A stretch of DNA of 64,000 nucleotides from Jeotgalicoccus psychrophilus DSM 19085 (GCF_000425845.1 NZ_KE384464.1:56970-120969); one strand, 5' to 3'; positions 32,745-43,524 are shown, counted from the first letter of the stretch. Notes: generated by a model not told the origin, from the sequence alone. A program made the numbers and translations.

Positions 32745-34463
32745 ATGAAAAAAACAGTAGTATCTGTAGCAACTTTAACAGCAATCACAGGTGTAGCAGC
32801 AACAGCGGTTTCGGCAGACGAGTATACTATATCCAGTGGAGACACTTTATGGGGAATAGCTAGCGAAGTCGGTACATCAGTTGCAGACTTAAAAGCTGAT
32901 AACGAACTTTCAAGTGACATTATTTTCCCAGGTGACGTACTTACGGTTAATCCGGAAGAAGAAGCGGCACCTGCTCCTGCTAGTAACGAATCATCATACA
33001 TAGTTAAACCGGGCGACACGCTTTGGGCTATTGGAGCGGAATTCTCGTTAGATTATAATGAAATAAAGAAATGGAACAACTTATCTTCAGATTTAATCTT
33101 CGTCGGTCAGGAAATTTCAATTGACGAATCAGCAGTTTCAGCTCCAGCAGTAGAAGAAGCACCTGCTGTAGAAACACTTGAAGAGCCAGTTGTAGAAGAA
33201 GTTCAAGAAGTTGAACCGGCAGCAGAGGTTGTTGAAGAGCCAGTTGTAGAAGAAGTTCAGGAAGTTGAACCAGCGGCAGAGGTTGTTGAAGAGCCAGTTG
33301 TCGAAGAAGTTCAAGAAGTTGAACCAGCAGCAGAAGTTGTTGAAGAGCCAGTAGAAGTTGTTGAAGAACCAACTGCTGATGAAATTGCAGCTGAACAAGC
33401 TGAAGCAGACAGAATTGCAGCAGAAGAAGCGGCAGCTCAAGAAGCAGAAGCGGCTGAAGAGGAAGCAGCTGAACAAGCTGAAGCAGACAGAATTGCAGCA
33501 GAAGAAGCGGCAGCGGCTGAAGAGGAAGCAGCTGAACAAGCTGAAGCAGACAGAATTGCAGCAGAAGAAGCGGCAGCTCAAGAAGCAGAAGCGGCTGAAG
33601 AGGAAGCAGCTGAACAAGCTGAAGCAGACAGAATTGCAGCAGAAGAAGCGGCAGCTCAAGAAGCAGAAGCGGCTGAAGAGGCAGCAGCTAAACAAGCTGA
33701 AGCAGATAGAATTGCAGCAGCTGAACAGGCTGAAGCAGACAGAATTGCAGCAGAAGAAGCGGCAGCTCAAGAAGCAGAAGCGGCTGAAGAGGCAGCAGCT
33801 AAACAAGCTGAAGCAGATAGAATTGCAGCAGCTGAACAGGCTGAAGCAGACAGAATTGCAGCAGAAGAAGCGGCAGCTCAAGAAGCAGAAGCGGCTGAAG
33901 AGGCTGAAGAGGCAGCAGCTAAACAAGCTGAAGCAGACAGAATTGCAGCGGCAGAAGTAGCAGCTCAAGAAGCAGACAGAATTGCAGCAGCAGAAGCGGC
34001 AGCTCAAGAAGCAGAAGAAGCTGAACAAGCAGCGGCTGAAAGAGCTGCGGAACAAGCGGCAGCAGAAGAAGCTGAGGAACAGCCTGCAGCAGCAACTCCT
34101 GTTTCTAGCGCAAGCAACGGCAAGAACTACTATTCATGGGGTACATGTGCATGGTACGTATTTGAAAAACGTTCATCAATGGGTATGAGCGTTGGGAATA
34201 CTTGGGGCGATGCTAAGAACTGGGCATCTAATGCTCAGTCAGCAGGTTACTCTGTAAACAACTCACCTTCAGTAGGTGCTATTATGCAGGCTCCAGCTTA
34301 CACTAATGGTTCATACGGCCAAGGTCACGTTGCAATTGTTGAGCGTGTAAACGGTGACGGATCAATCTTAGTATCAGAAATGCAGTTCGGTGGCGGACTT
34401 GGCGATCAAAACACGAGAACTATTAGTGCTTCTCAAGTTTCAAGCCATAACTTCATCCACTAA
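32745..34463 (+). CDS. Secreted LysM-LysM-CHAP peptidoglycan hydrolase with long Ala/Glu repeat
   Basis: A 572-residue secreted cell-wall enzyme. The signal peptide ends at about residue 24 (AVSA-DE). Two LysM domains (about 27-69 and 86-127; each with SGDTLW or PGDTLW) bind peptidoglycan. Next come three repeats of an 18-residue EEPVVEEVQEVEP unit (about 145-205) and a long Ala/Glu/Gln repeat (about 205-445). The C-terminal CHAP domain (about 450-572) has catalytic Cys468 in WGTCAWYV and His528 in GHVAIVE and is an amidase or endopeptidase like Sle1/SsaA. The repeat is probably a helical stalk that spans the wall. AGGAGGAAATTCACTTT precedes the ATG. A WalR-type box upstream suggests growth-linked control. 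It is a single-gene unit. Confidence 0.88.
   Translation: MKKTVVSVATLTAITGVAATAVSADEYTISSGDTLWGIASEVGTSVADLKADNELSSDIIFPGDVLTVNPEEEAAPAPASNESSYIVKPGDTLWAIGAEFSLDYNEIKKWNNLSSDLIFVGQEISIDESAVSAPAVEEAPAVETLEEPVVEEVQEVEPAAEVVEEPVVEEVQEVEPAAEVVEEPVVEEVQEVEPAAEVVEEPVEVVEEPTADEIAAEQAEADRIAAEEAAAQEAEAAEEEAAEQAEADRIAAEEAAAAEEEAAEQAEADRIAAEEAAAQEAEAAEEEAAEQAEADRIAAEEAAAQEAEAAEEAAAKQAEADRIAAAEQAEADRIAAEEAAAQEAEAAEEAAAKQAEADRIAAAEQAEADRIAAEEAAAQEAEAAEEAEEAAAKQAEADRIAAAEVAAQEADRIAAAEAAAQEAEEAEQAAAERAAEQAAAEEAEEQPAAATPVSSASNGKNYYSWGTCAWYVFEKRSSMGMSVGNTWGDAKNWASNAQSAGYSVNNSPSVGAIMQAPAYTNGSYGQGHVAIVERVNGDGSILVSEMQFGGGLGDQNTRTISASQVSSHNFIH
33360..34085 (+). repeat. In-frame Ala/Glu repeat region of the LysM-CHAP gene
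   Basis: Units built on AEQAEADRIAAEEAAAQEAE recur about seven times with lengths of 21, 26 and 30 residues or shorter AKQAEADRIA half units. Nearly identical DNA stretches (GCTGAAGCAGACAGAATTG) make the segment prone to slippage and to mis-assembly. The codon bias (GCA, GAA) leaves long open frames on both strands, which are not genes. Confidence 0.9.
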
Positions 34464-34480
34464 TATACATTAATAAAATC

Positions 34481-34527
34481 AGCGGGAATCAGGTCTATTC
34501 TATATAGATTTGTTCCCGCTATTTTTA
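34481..34527 (+). terminator. Rho-independent terminator after the LysM-CHAP gene
   Basis: AGCGGGAA (34481-34488) pairs with TTCCCGCT (34513-34520), followed by ATTTTTAT; the loop contains an inner ATCTATA-like pairing. Confidence 0.8.
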
Positions 34528-34690
34528 TACCTTTGAATAAATTTAAGAAAATAGGCTATTTAATACTATAGAATAAATAATTCTTAATCGATTTTACAGT
34601 CAGCTGCTTTTATAATGATTTAGGCCTTTCACAGTGTCCGATAAACTAAAATCACTTCATATATTACAGTATTAGAAAGGAGTACAATCA

Positions 34691-34861
34691 ATGAGAATTA
34701 TTTCAAATGATCACGATACAACAGTTGCACTGACTTCTTTAATTATCCTCGGTTTTTTGAACATTATAACGTTCAAACAGATTAAAAAGCTTGATGATAA
34801 AGTGACAGAGATGAGCGAACAGTGGCGAAAGGATCGTAAGAGTGATAATCACAAAATATAG
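34691..34861 (+). CDS. 56-residue single-helix membrane protein, unknown function
   Basis: An unlisted short gene. ATG 34691 has AGGAG at 34678-34682, spacing 8. It encodes a short polar start (RIISNDHDTT), one hydrophobic helix (about 11-28; LIILGFLNIITF) and a charged tail (KKLDDKVTEMSEQWRKDRK) that could form a short amphipathic helix. Terminator upstream and a gap of 109 bp downstream make it an independent unit. I do not recognise the family. The ribosome site, hydropathy and codon use argue that it is real. Confidence 0.6.
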   Translation: MRIISNDHDTTVALTSLIILGFLNIITFKQIKKLDDKVTEMSEQWRKDRKSDNHKI

Positions 34862-34970
34862 TCTGAAAATTTTTTGTTATTCTTCACATTTTCTTAACCT
34901 CGGCAGACGGTACTTTCCTAGTGCGGTATGTTAAAATGATTAAAATGATATTAGAGGGAAAGTGGATTTA

Positions 34971-35558
34971 ATGGCGGGGAAAAGGGGTATTACAATAGTT
35001 ATTTTTGTCGCGTTTTTTCTGCTCATTGGGATAAGTATCGGTGCCGTTATTAATGTTTCCGATGATCAGATGAGAGAGCGGAGTCTGCAGACGCTGCAGG
35101 ATTCAGAGGGGCGCGATAATCATCATGCGGTCGGCTTAAATTTACTGAATACGGAGTCGGATGCTGTAATTAACAGTAAAGTACCGCTGAACGAAATTAT
35201 TCAGAATAACGAAGTGACTGTTGTAAATTTTTTCGCTTCTTGGTGTGAGCCGTGTAAACGGGAAACGCCTGAGTTAAATGAGTACGCGATGGACACTGCA
35301 GACAGTGATGTTCAAATTGTCGGTATTAATATCGATGACAGTGTTAAAAATCGCGATGAGTTTTTAGAAACTTACGATGTGCAGTACCCTGTGTTCGAAC
35401 TGACTGACGAGGCGGGTATGACAGAGGAGTTTAAAATCAGCTTAATGCCGACAACTTTTTTTATCGATTCAAATGGTGAAGTTGTGCGGGCGTATATTGG
35501 AGAAATTGGACCGGAATTGATCACGAATTACATTAACTATGTAAAGGAGCGACAATAA
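34971..35558 (+). CDS. ResA/TlpA-like membrane-anchored thiol-disulfide oxidoreductase
   Basis: A 195-residue protein with an N-terminal membrane anchor (about 7-28) and an extracellular thioredoxin fold. The active site is FASWCEPCKRETP (Cys92, Cys95) and the cis-Pro loop is ISLMPTTFFID. WCEPC is the ResA-type motif; ResA reduces apocytochrome c cysteines before haem attachment, which fits the cccB gene 2.6 kb upstream, although other thiol roles are possible. GAGGGAAAG lies about 12 nt before ATG 34971; an in-frame GTG at 34962 is too close to it. It is followed without a gap by the HD-domain gene (TAA ATG). Confidence 0.8.
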   Translation: MAGKRGITIVIFVAFFLLIGISIGAVINVSDDQMRERSLQTLQDSEGRDNHHAVGLNLLNTESDAVINSKVPLNEIIQNNEVTVVNFFASWCEPCKRETPELNEYAMDTADSDVQIVGINIDDSVKNRDEFLETYDVQYPVFELTDEAGMTEEFKISLMPTTFFIDSNGEVVRAYIGEIGPELITNYINYVKERQ

Positions 35559-36194
35559 ATGGGAGTACATCAATATTTTAAAAGTTTAAATGACCTGGAG
35601 AAGCTTGTCAGATGTCCCGGCAAGTTTAAGTATCAGGAGCACAACGTTGCTGCGCATTCGTTTAAAGTAACGAAGATTGCTCAGTATTTAGGAACGGTTG
35701 AGGGGCATAAAGGCAATGAAATCGACTGGCGTTCTTTATATGAGAAAGCACTGAATCACGATTACCCTGAAATATTTACAGGGGATATTAAAACGCCGGT
35801 GAAGTATGCTTCTCTCGAGCTGAACACATTGTTTATGGAAGTGGAAGAAACGATGACAACGAAGTTTATCGAAACTGAATTTCCGCCGGAGTATCAGCAA
35901 ATATATAAAGAACGATTGAAAGAAGGCAAAGACAGCACGCTTGAAGGACAGATTCTTTCTGTTGCTGATAAAATCGATCTTTTATACGAATCTTTCGGTG
36001 AAATACAGAAGCGAAATCCCGAACCTCTGTTTTTTGAAATCTATGAAGAATCACTCGCAACGATTAAACGTTTTGATCATTTAGTATGCGTGCGGGACTT
36101 TTTGGAAAATATATTAACAGAAATGCTGTCGGAACGTTTCATTCCAAAAGATGAACTGTTTGAAATAACGAACTCTATTCTGAACCGGGAGTAG
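35559..36194 (+). CDS. YfbR-like HD-domain nucleotidase
   Basis: A 211-residue HD-domain protein. EHNVAAHSF (His28, His33) and LNHDYPEIFTGDIKTPVKY (His67, Asp68, Glu71) are the metal and substrate residues of the YfbR/YqeK-like 5'-deoxynucleotidase group, and SVADKIDLL supplies a late aspartate. It should act on deoxynucleoside monophosphates or related nucleotides. AAGGAGCGACAATAA ribosome site lies over the stop of the preceding gene. csbA follows after 5 bp, so the resA-like, HD and csbA genes are one unit. Confidence 0.8.
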   Translation: MGVHQYFKSLNDLEKLVRCPGKFKYQEHNVAAHSFKVTKIAQYLGTVEGHKGNEIDWRSLYEKALNHDYPEIFTGDIKTPVKYASLELNTLFMEVEETMTTKFIETEFPPEYQQIYKERLKEGKDSTLEGQILSVADKIDLLYESFGEIQKRNPEPLFFEIYEESLATIKRFDHLVCVRDFLENILTEMLSERFIPKDELFEITNSILNRE

Positions 36195-36199
36195 CCGCT

Positions 36200-36445
36200 A
36201 TGGATTTGTACTGGTACATGATGGCAATGGTCGTTCCAGCTACGACTGTCGTAGTATTTACGCGGCTGACACGTAATAAGTACGTAGCAATAATGCTGAC
36301 TTTTATTCTTTTTGGTGCATCGATATACAGAGGTTTTTACCCCAGTGAGTGGGTAATTTACATAGATTCTGCATCGATTTTTGTAGGCTATATAATAGTA
36401 GAAATTTTTGAGCTCGATAATTTTAATACGAATAATGAAGAGTAG
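36200..36445 (+). CDS. csbA: CsbA-family membrane protein (DUF2198)
   Basis: An 81-residue protein with two to three hydrophobic segments (about 5-20, 28-45 and 52-70). The pattern VVVFTRLTRNKYVAIMLTFILFGASIYRGFY (broken here at residues 17-47) matches CsbA, a sigma-B-controlled membrane protein of Bacillus whose function is unknown. In Bacillus csbA also sits immediately upstream of uvrBA, which supports the call. GGGAG lies within the end of the previous gene. No sigma-B promoter is evident directly upstream. Confidence 0.75.
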   Translation: MDLYWYMMAMVVPATTVVVFTRLTRNKYVAIMLTFILFGASIYRGFYPSEWVIYIDSASIFVGYIIVEIFELDNFNTNNEE

Positions 36446-36452
36446 AGATGAC

Positions 36453-36493
36453 CGAACAAATGTTTGTTATTTCTGCTCTATTTTTGTTAAAAT
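36453..36493 (+). promoter_or_regulatory. LexA (SOS) box and promoter of uvrBA
   Basis: CGAACAAATGTTTG at 36453-36466 fits the Gram-positive LexA box CGAAC-N4-GTTCG with one mismatch. It abuts the -35 (TTGTTA, 36464-36469) of a promoter with -10 TAAAAT at 36488-36493, so LexA would block uvrB transcription until DNA damage. Confidence 0.85.
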
Positions 36494-36522
36494 AGTATAG
36501 ATTAATAAATGGAGGCGAAACA

Positions 36523-38496
36523 ATGGCAGATTTTGAGTTAGTTTCTAAATTTGAGCCGGCTGGTGACCAGCCTCAAGCGATTGAAGAATTAGTAAAACAA
36601 ATCGGGTCCGGACAAAGACACCAGACACTTCTCGGTGCAACGGGTACCGGTAAAACATATACGATGAGCCAGGTAATACAGAGAATCGGCAAGCCGACTC
36701 TGATTATTGCGCATAACAAAACATTAGCAGGACAATTATACAGTGAGTTTAAAGAATTTTTCCCTAATAACAGAGTGGAGTATTTCGTCAGTTATTATGA
36801 CTACTTCCAGCCTGAAGCCTACGTGCCGAGCACCGATACGTTTATCGAAAAAGATGCATCGATTAACGACGAAATCGATCAGCTTCGCCACTCCGCAACG
36901 AGTTCGCTGTTCGAAGGAGATGACGTTATCGTTATCGCTTCGGTCAGCTGTATTTACGGTTTGGGTAATCCGGATGAGTACCGTGATTTAGTTGTGACTA
37001 TCCGTACGGGAATGGAGCTCGACCGCAATCAATTTTTACGCAAGCTTGTCGACATTCAGTATTCACGTAACGATATCGATTTTAAACGCGGAACGTTCAG
37101 AGTGCGCGGCGATATCGTAGAGGTATTTCCGGCTTCAAAAGATGAACAGTGTATACGCGTCGAATTTTTCGGTGATGAAATCGACAGAATTCGTGAAATA
37201 GATTATTTAACGGGCGAAGTGTATGCAGAACGCGAGCATCTGTCAATTTTCCCGGCATCCCACTTCGTTACGCGAGATGAGAAAATGAAAGTCGCGATTG
37301 AACGTATTGAAGTAGAGCTGGAGGCACAGCTGAAGAAATTTCGCGCCGAAGATAAACTTCTTGAAGCGCAGCGTCTCGAGCAGCGGACGAACTATGACCT
37401 TGAAATGATGCGCGAGATGGGCTTCTGTTCAGGTATTGAAAACTATTCAGTGCATACAACATTGCGTGAACCGGGCTCAACACCGTATACGCTGATTGAT
37501 TATTTTAAAGATTTTCTTATTATGATTGATGAATCCCATGTTACTGTACCGCAAATCAGGGGAATGTATAACGGAGACAAAGCGCGTAAACAAGTGCTTG
37601 TCGATCACGGTTTCAGATTGCCGAGTGCACTCGATAACAGGCCGTTAATGTTTTCTGAGTTCGAAGAAAAGGCGGAGCAGCTGCTCTACGTTTCAGCAAC
37701 ACCGGGACCGTATGAAATTGAACATACGGAGAAGATGGTTGAACAGATAATACGTCCGACAGGTCTGCTTGATCCGACGATAGACGTCAGACCATCAGAA
37801 CATCAAATCGATGATTTAATGGAAGAAATCCATGGAAGAATAGAACAGAATGAACGTGTGTTAGTAACAACATTGACTAAAAAAATGTCGGAAGACTTAA
37901 CGACGTACTTAAAAGAAGCTGGCATAAAAGTACAGTACCTGCATTCTGAAATTAAAACGCTTGAGCGTATCGAAATACTTCGCGAACTGCGCGTCGGGAC
38001 TTACGATGTGCTCGTCGGAATTAACTTGCTCCGTGAAGGATTGGATATTCCGGAAGTGTCGCTCGTAACGATACTCGATGCGGATAAAGAAGGTTTCCTT
38101 CGTTCGAACCGTGCACTTGTACAGACGATTGGCCGTGCAGCCAGAAACAGCAACGGGCACGTTATTATGTACGCTGATAAAATCACAGATTCGATGCAGT
38201 ATGCACTCGATGAAACGTCGAGACGCCGCGAAACACAAAAAGCATTTAATGAAAAACATAATATTACACCGATGACAATTAAGAAAGAAATCCGCGATGT
38301 CATCAGTGCGCATATAGACATTAAAACAGATGATAAAGTTAAGAAAAAATCCGCGACGAAGAAACTTACAAAATCAGAGCGCGAGAAATTGCTTGAGAAA
38401 CTTGAACAGGAAATGAAAGAAGCTGCCAGAGATTTAGACTTCGAAACAGCTTCTGAATTGAGAGATGCAATATTTGAGATTCAGGCAGAAGGGTGA
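36523..38496 (+). CDS. uvrB: Excinuclease ABC subunit B
   Basis: A 657-residue nucleotide-excision repair helicase. Walker A is GATGTGKT (38-45); the beta-hairpin region [12 protein letters not shown] clamps the damaged strand; motif II is MIDESHVT; motif VI is [10 protein letters not shown]-terminal UVR domain (about 620-655; [19 protein letters not shown]) contacts UvrC. TGGAGGCGAAACA precedes ATG 36523. It overlaps or abuts uvrA, forming the standard uvrBA operon under an SOS box. Confidence 0.96.
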   Translation: MADFELVSKFEPAGDQPQAIEELVKQIGSGQRHQTLLGATGTGKTYTMSQVIQRIGKPTLIIAHNKTLAGQLYSEFKEFFPNNRVEYFVSYYDYFQPEAYVPSTDTFIEKDASINDEIDQLRHSATSSLFEGDDVIVIASVSCIYGLGNPDEYRDLVVTIRTGMELDRNQFLRKLVDIQYSRNDIDFKRGTFRVRGDIVEVFPASKDEQCIRVEFFGDEIDRIREIDYLTGEVYAEREHLSIFPASHFVTRDEKMKVAIERIEVELEAQLKKFRAEDKLLEAQRLEQRTNYDLEMMREMGFCSGIENYSVHTTLREPGSTPYTLIDYFKDFLIMIDESHVTVPQIRGMYNGDKARKQVLVDHGFRLPSALDNRPLMFSEFEEKAEQLLYVSATPGPYEIEHTEKMVEQIIRPTGLLDPTIDVRPSEHQIDDLMEEIHGRIEQNERVLVTTLTKKMSEDLTTYLKEAGIKVQYLHSEIKTLERIEILRELRVGTYDVLVGINLLREGLDIPEVSLVTILDADKEGFLRSNRALVQTIGRAARNSNGHVIMYADKITDSMQYALDETSRRRETQKAFNEKHNITPMTIKKEIRDVISAHIDIKTDDKVKKKSATKKLTKSEREKLLEKLEQEMKEAARDLDFETASELRDAIFEIQAEG

Positions 38497-38501
38497 GTTA
38501 C

Positions 38502-41330
38502 ATGAAAAATCCATTCATCAGCATCAGAGGTGCAAGAGAGAATAATTTAAAAGGTATCGATTTAGACATTCCGAGAGATCAGCTCGTCGTTATGACGGGC
38601 TTATCAGGCTCCGGTAAATCGTCACTTGCTTTCGATACGATTTATGCCGAAGGCCAGCGCCGTTATGTCGAATCACTCAGTTCATATGCACGCCAGTTTT
38701 TAGGGCAGATGTCAAAACCTGACGTCGATGCGATTGAAGGGCTGTCACCGGCAATATCAATTGACCAGAAAACGACGAGCAATAACCCGCGTTCGACTGT
38801 GTCGACGATTACGGAAATATATGATTACTTAAGACTGCTTTATGCAAGGGCAGGAACGCCTTATTGTCCCATTCACGATATTGAAATTTCTTCCCAGACA
38901 ATTGAAGAAATGACCGATATTGTGATGCAGCTGCCGGAACGTACCCGTATTCAAGTATTTGCTCCATTAATGCGCGGTAAAAAAGGACAGCATAAAAAAT
39001 TAATAACTGATTTAAGTAAAGAAGGCTACGCACGTGTTGTCGTTGACGGAGACATGTTTGATATAGAAGAAGTACCTGAGCTCAGTAAAAATAAAAAACA
39101 CGATGTAGATGTCGTGATTGACAGACTTGCAGTCAGAGAAGGAATTGAGACCCGGCTCAGCGATTCGCTGCAAGTGGCATTGGAGAAATCCGGCGGTAAC
39201 GTCACAATTAATGTCATTGACGGCGAAGACCTGCATTTCTCTGAAAACTTTTCATGTCCGGAGTGCGGTTTTACGATTTCGGAACTTGAACCGCGTCTGT
39301 TTTCATTTAATGCACCGTACGGTGCATGTGCAGAGTGCGACGGCCTCGGCATGAAAATGTCAGTCGATGAAACACTCGTTGTGCCGGATCAGGAAATATC
39401 ATTGGACGACGGTGCGATTATTACATGGCAGCCGATCAGTTCAACGTATTATACGCAGCTGTTAACACAGGCTGCAGACTATTACGATATCGATATGACT
39501 GTACCGTTTAAAAAATTAAGCGATAAAGAAAAAGATATTATTTTTAACGGCAGCGAAGATGAAATAAAATTTAAATTCGCTCAGGATAACGGTGTAGTTC
39601 GTGAACGCAAGATGGCGTTTGAAGGTGTGCTGAAAAATATCGACAGACGATATAATGAGAGTCCTTCCGAATATACGAGAAATGTGATGGGGCAGTATAT
39701 GCGTGAAATTGAGTGCAAACGCTGTGACGGGTACCGTTTAAACGATGAGGCACTTGCAGTTAAAGTAAACGATACGCATATCGGACAAGTCGTCGAACGT
39801 TCTGTTAAGGATGGCATAGACTTTTTCGACAATATTTCTTTATCAGCTCAAAATGAAGAAATTGCAGAACCGATATTAAAAGAAATTGACAGCAGATTGT
39901 CATTTTTACGCAACGTCGGGCTCGATTACTTAACTTTGAACAGAAAGAGCGGCACGTTATCCGGCGGAGAAGCGCAGCGTATCCGTCTGGCAACACAAAT
40001 AGGTTCACGCCTCAGCGGTGTGCTCTATATTCTGGATGAACCGTCAATTGGACTGCATCAGCGCGATAATGAACGTCTAATCAACACTCTAAAAGATATG
40101 AGAGAACTCGGCAACACACTAATTGTCGTTGAGCACGATGAAGATACGATGCTCGCGAGTGATTATTTAATCGATATCGGTCCGGGTGCCGGTGAACACG
40201 GCGGGGAAGTTGTTTCCTACGGTACACCCGAGGAAGTTATGGCAGATGACAATTCATTAACGGGCCAATATTTAAGCGGCAAGCGCGAAATAGCACTGCC
40301 GGAAAATTACCGGAAACCCGATAAGAAAAAAGCATTTAAGATTAAAGGTGCCAGAGAAAACAATCTGAAAAATATAGATGTTAATATTCCGCTAGGTGTA
40401 CTGAATCTTGTAACCGGTGTGTCCGGTTCAGGAAAGAGTACACTGGTCAATGAAATTTTATATAAGAGCCTGCACCACCAACTCTATAAAACGAAAGAAG
40501 TGCCGGGCGAACACGATAAAGTCGAAGGCATTGAGCATATCGATAAAATTATTGATATCGACCAGTCGCCGATCGGCCGTACACCGCGCAGTAACCCCGC
40601 GACTTACACAGGCGTGTTTGATAACATCAGAGATGTCTTTGCCCAGACAAATGAAGCAAAAGTCAGAGGCTACCAGAAAGGACGCTTCAGTTTTAACGTT
40701 AAGGGCGGACGCTGTGAAGCATGCCGCGGCGACGGTATACTCCGTATAGAAATGCACTTCCTGCCGGATGTCTTCGTTCCATGTGAAGTGTGTCACGGAA
40801 AACGTTATAACAGAGAAACACTTGAAGTGAAATATAAAGACAAAAGCATAGCAGATGTGTTAAAAATGACAGTAGAAGAAGCATATTATTTCTTTGAAAA
40901 TCTGCCTAAAATTAAACGTAAAATTAAAACACTCGTCGATGTGGGATTAGGATATGTACGCCTCGGCCAGCCGGCGACAACATTGTCAGGCGGTGAAGCG
41001 CAGCGTGTGAAACTGGCGAGCGAACTGCACAGACGCTCGAATGGCAAAACGCTGTATATTCTCGATGAACCAACGACAGGACTGCACTCAGAAGATATTA
41101 AAAACTTAATTGGTGTGATTCAGCGTCTCGTTGAACAGGGGGATACTGTTGTAATTATTGAACATAACCTCGATGTAATAAAAGTAGCGGATCATGTTAT
41201 TGACCTCGGGCCGGAAGGCGGCGAAGGTGGCGGAAACATCGTCGTAAGTGGTACAGTAGAAGATGTAATTGCCAATGAAAACAGCCACACGGGACATCAT
41301 CTTAAGAAGTGGTTAACCAGAAACCATTAG
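38502..41330 (+). CDS. uvrA: Excinuclease ABC subunit A
   Basis: A 942-residue damage sensor with two ABC ATPase modules. The first Walker A is GLSGSGKSS (33-41) and the second lies in [11 protein letters not shown]. Signatures LSGGEAQR occur in both halves. Zinc modules are CPECGF...CAECDG and CEACRGDG...[10 protein letters not shown] place the start at ATG 38502, with AGGGTGAG 4 nt upstream; an in-frame GTG at 38493 overlaps the uvrB stop but lacks its own ribosome site and adds three residues. yvlB follows after 12 bp. Confidence 0.95.
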   Translation: MKNPFISIRGARENNLKGIDLDIPRDQLVVMTGLSGSGKSSLAFDTIYAEGQRRYVESLSSYARQFLGQMSKPDVDAIEGLSPAISIDQKTTSNNPRSTVSTITEIYDYLRLLYARAGTPYCPIHDIEISSQTIEEMTDIVMQLPERTRIQVFAPLMRGKKGQHKKLITDLSKEGYARVVVDGDMFDIEEVPELSKNKKHDVDVVIDRLAVREGIETRLSDSLQVALEKSGGNVTINVIDGEDLHFSENFSCPECGFTISELEPRLFSFNAPYGACAECDGLGMKMSVDETLVVPDQEISLDDGAIITWQPISSTYYTQLLTQAADYYDIDMTVPFKKLSDKEKDIIFNGSEDEIKFKFAQDNGVVRERKMAFEGVLKNIDRRYNESPSEYTRNVMGQYMREIECKRCDGYRLNDEALAVKVNDTHIGQVVERSVKDGIDFFDNISLSAQNEEIAEPILKEIDSRLSFLRNVGLDYLTLNRKSGTLSGGEAQRIRLATQIGSRLSGVLYILDEPSIGLHQRDNERLINTLKDMRELGNTLIVVEHDEDTMLASDYLIDIGPGAGEHGGEVVSYGTPEEVMADDNSLTGQYLSGKREIALPENYRKPDKKKAFKIKGARENNLKNIDVNIPLGVLNLVTGVSGSGKSTLVNEILYKSLHHQLYKTKEVPGEHDKVEGIEHIDKIIDIDQSPIGRTPRSNPATYTGVFDNIRDVFAQTNEAKVRGYQKGRFSFNVKGGRCEACRGDGILRIEMHFLPDVFVPCEVCHGKRYNRETLEVKYKDKSIADVLKMTVEEAYYFFENLPKIKRKIKTLVDVGLGYVRLGQPATTLSGGEAQRVKLASELHRRSNGKTLYILDEPTTGLHSEDIKNLIGVIQRLVEQGDTVVIIEHNLDVIKVADHVIDLGPEGGEGGGNIVVSGTVEDVIANENSHTGHHLKKWLTRNH

Positions 41331-41342
41331 GAGGTAATATCA

Positions 41343-42494
41343 GTGGAAAGTAAAGAGCGTATTTTGAAAATGCTTGAAGAAGGCAAGATAACTTCCGAAG
41401 AAGCAATCGAACTGATGTCGGCATTAAACTCGAAATCAGAGCCAGAAGCTAAAGAGAGAAAGAAACATACAGAACAAGATTCGTCCGGGAACAATGAATC
41501 AACAGGATTATTCGGTGACTATGTCGGCCAGTTTGTCGATGAGTTTAATAAATTCGTCAACAAAGATAAAGTGAATGACACATATACAAACGTCAAAAGT
41601 AAATTCGGTACTCAGCGTCAGGCGAAACAGATGTTTGACGGACTTGAAAAAGCATTTGACTCAGTCGGCTCATCTTTTGATTCAGTATTTTCACAAGGGC
41701 CGAAAAACCGTTTAATTGAAACAGTTGACACGCCGTTCAGCAGCGTTTCAGTAGATATCGCGAATGGTAATGTTGAACTGAAAAAAGGGGAACGCGGCAA
41801 TGTTGTAAAGTTTGAAATTACACCATTTTACAGAAAACTGGATACGAAGAAAAATTACTTCCAGGATATAATCTGTGATGTTAAAAATGACGAGCTCGTT
41901 ATCGTGTCGGATGTTAAGTCTGCACGTGTTAACGTGATTATCGAAGTGACTGAAGAAACACTCAGACGCATCATTTTATCGACGTCAAACGGCAATGTTA
42001 AAATCGCTGATAAATCATTTACTGATCTAACTGTCGATCTTTTAAACGGAGATATTGAACTAGCTCATGTGCAGGCGAAAAATGCATTTATCCGCACATC
42101 GAGAGGGAACATTAAAGTTTCAGAGGGCGAGTATAAAGGCATTGAAATCGTATCTATGCTTGGGACAATTTTAACTGATAATCTCGATGCTAAAACGATT
42201 GATATTTCATCAAACGGTTCGGTTAATATTGCGCTTAAGAAGGAAACTGAAGAAGCCACAATTAATTCAAATATGGGCAGCATTAATATCAGCGTACCTC
42301 ACGGCAGAGAGCTTGAAGGACGTCTGTCGACTGTTCTTGGACAGATTAACTATCCACCTGAACTTGATGCACGCTATATGAAACAGCAAGATATCGGTTT
42401 TAAAGAGCTGATGCTTATAAATAACACAGACGAAGCTGGAATGTTCCTTGAAGTCGGCACAAAAGTCGGCAGTGTGACATTGCACCGCAGCTAA
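41343..42494 (+). CDS. yvlB: YvlB-like DUF4097 protein
   Basis: A 383-residue protein. The N-terminal helix-turn ERILKMLEEGKITSEEAIELM is the short domain seen in YvlB and other envelope-stress proteins. A charged linker (45-75) and a helical part (75-130) follow. The rest (about 135-383) is a repetitive beta-strand region (DUF4097) with repeated SNGNV/LNGDI/RGNIKV turns, predicted to form a beta-helix. The start is GTG 41343 with AGGAGGTAATATCA upstream. Bacillus yvlB is in a cell-envelope-stress cluster just upstream of hprK; the same neighbour occurs here but yvlA, yvlC and yvlD are missing. Confidence 0.75.
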   Translation: MESKERILKMLEEGKITSEEAIELMSALNSKSEPEAKERKKHTEQDSSGNNESTGLFGDYVGQFVDEFNKFVNKDKVNDTYTNVKSKFGTQRQAKQMFDGLEKAFDSVGSSFDSVFSQGPKNRLIETVDTPFSSVSVDIANGNVELKKGERGNVVKFEITPFYRKLDTKKNYFQDIICDVKNDELVIVSDVKSARVNVIIEVTEETLRRIILSTSNGNVKIADKSFTDLTVDLLNGDIELAHVQAKNAFIRTSRGNIKVSEGEYKGIEIVSMLGTILTDNLDAKTIDISSNGSVNIALKKETEEATINSNMGSINISVPHGRELEGRLSTVLGQINYPPELDARYMKQQDIGFKELMLINNTDEAGMFLEVGTKVGSVTLHRS

Positions 42495-42511
42495 AAAATA
42501 TTAATAAGTAA

Positions 42512-42538
42512 GGGCTGGCGAATGCCAGCCCATTTTTT
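42512..42538 (+). terminator. Rho-independent terminator after yvlB
   Basis: GGGCTGGC (42512-42519) pairs with GCCAGCCC (42524-42531), followed by ATTTTTT. Confidence 0.95.
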
Positions 42539-42594
42539 GCTATAATGTAAGTTACAGTAAACTGATTTAAGAGAAGCCGGCCGGAGGTGCAGGG

Positions 42595-43524
42595 ATGTTA
42601 GTAGTAAAAGATTTAGTCGAAGAATTTAACTTAAAAATATGGGGCGGAAATACAGGGCTTGAAAACGAAATTCCAAGCTTTGATTTGTCACGGCCCGGGC
42701 TGGAAATTGCGGGATATTTTTCTCACTTTTCATCTGACAGAGTCCAGATACTCGGTATGAAGGAAATTTCATTTTTTGAAAGGGTGCTTTCAGATCAGGA
42801 GCGCGAAGACCGTGCAAAACGTCTGTGCAGAAAAGAAACACCGTGTATTATCGTCACACGCAGCCAGCAGCCGCCGCTTGAATTAATCGAAGCGTGCAAC
42901 CAGACAAATACAGTGCTCTTAATAACAGAAGACAACACGACAAATTTTACGAGCCGTATTACTACATACTTAGAAAAAAAACTGGCTCCCGAAACCAATA
43001 TGCATGGTGTGCTTGTTGATGTGTACGGTATCGGTGTAATGATTACAGGAGAGAGCGGTATCGGTAAAAGTGAAACTGCGCTCGAACTTGTTAAAAACGG
43101 GCACCGTTTAGTTGCGGATGATAACGTTGAAATTAAAGAGGTAACAAAAAATGTGCTGATGGGTTCGGCGCCTGAATTGATTCAGCATCTGCTTGAAATA
43201 CGCGGTCTCGGAATTATTAACGTCATGACATTGTTCGGAGCAGGGTGCATACTGTCTGAAAAACGTATTATGCTGAATGTTCATCTGGAAAACTGGACTG
43301 ATAATAATACATACGACCGTCTCGGCCTTGAAGATAAAAAAATTAAGATTTTAAATTCAGAAGTGACAAAAAAAGTAATTCCGATTCGCCCGGGACGAAG
43401 TCTCGCAGGCATTATCGAAGTTGCAGCTATGAACCACCGTCTAAATCAGATGGGGCATAACGCAGCGGTTGAATTTAACGACCGTTTAAATGAAAAGATT
43501 AAAAACAACGGAGGCAACTCATGA
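42595..43524 (+). CDS. hprK: HPr kinase/phosphorylase
   Basis: A 309-residue bifunctional enzyme that phosphorylates and dephosphorylates Ser46 of HPr in carbon catabolite control. Walker A is GESGIGKS (152-159), and the signature [19 protein letters not shown] follows around 200. The N-terminal domain (1-130) is of the MurF-like type found in the family. CCGGAGGTGCAGGG precedes ATG 42595. It overlaps lgt by 4 bp (ATGA), the conserved hprK-lgt arrangement. Confidence 0.95.
   Translation: MLVVKDLVEEFNLKIWGGNTGLENEIPSFDLSRPGLEIAGYFSHFSSDRVQILGMKEISFFERVLSDQEREDRAKRLCRKETPCIIVTRSQQPPLELIEACNQTNTVLLITEDNTTNFTSRITTYLEKKLAPETNMHGVLVDVYGIGVMITGESGIGKSETALELVKNGHRLVADDNVEIKEVTKNVLMGSAPELIQHLLEIRGLGIINVMTLFGAGCILSEKRIMLNVHLENWTDNNTYDRLGLEDKKIKILNSEVTKKVIPIRPGRSLAGIIEVAAMNHRLNQMGHNAAVEFNDRLNEKIKNNGGNS

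Noticed and set aside
33138-34055. 305-residue cysteine-rich protein on the minus strand and a 200-residue lysine-rich protein on the plus strand
   Set aside because: Both are shadows of the GCA/GAA codon repeats in the LysM-CHAP gene; neither has a ribosome site or a sensible composition.
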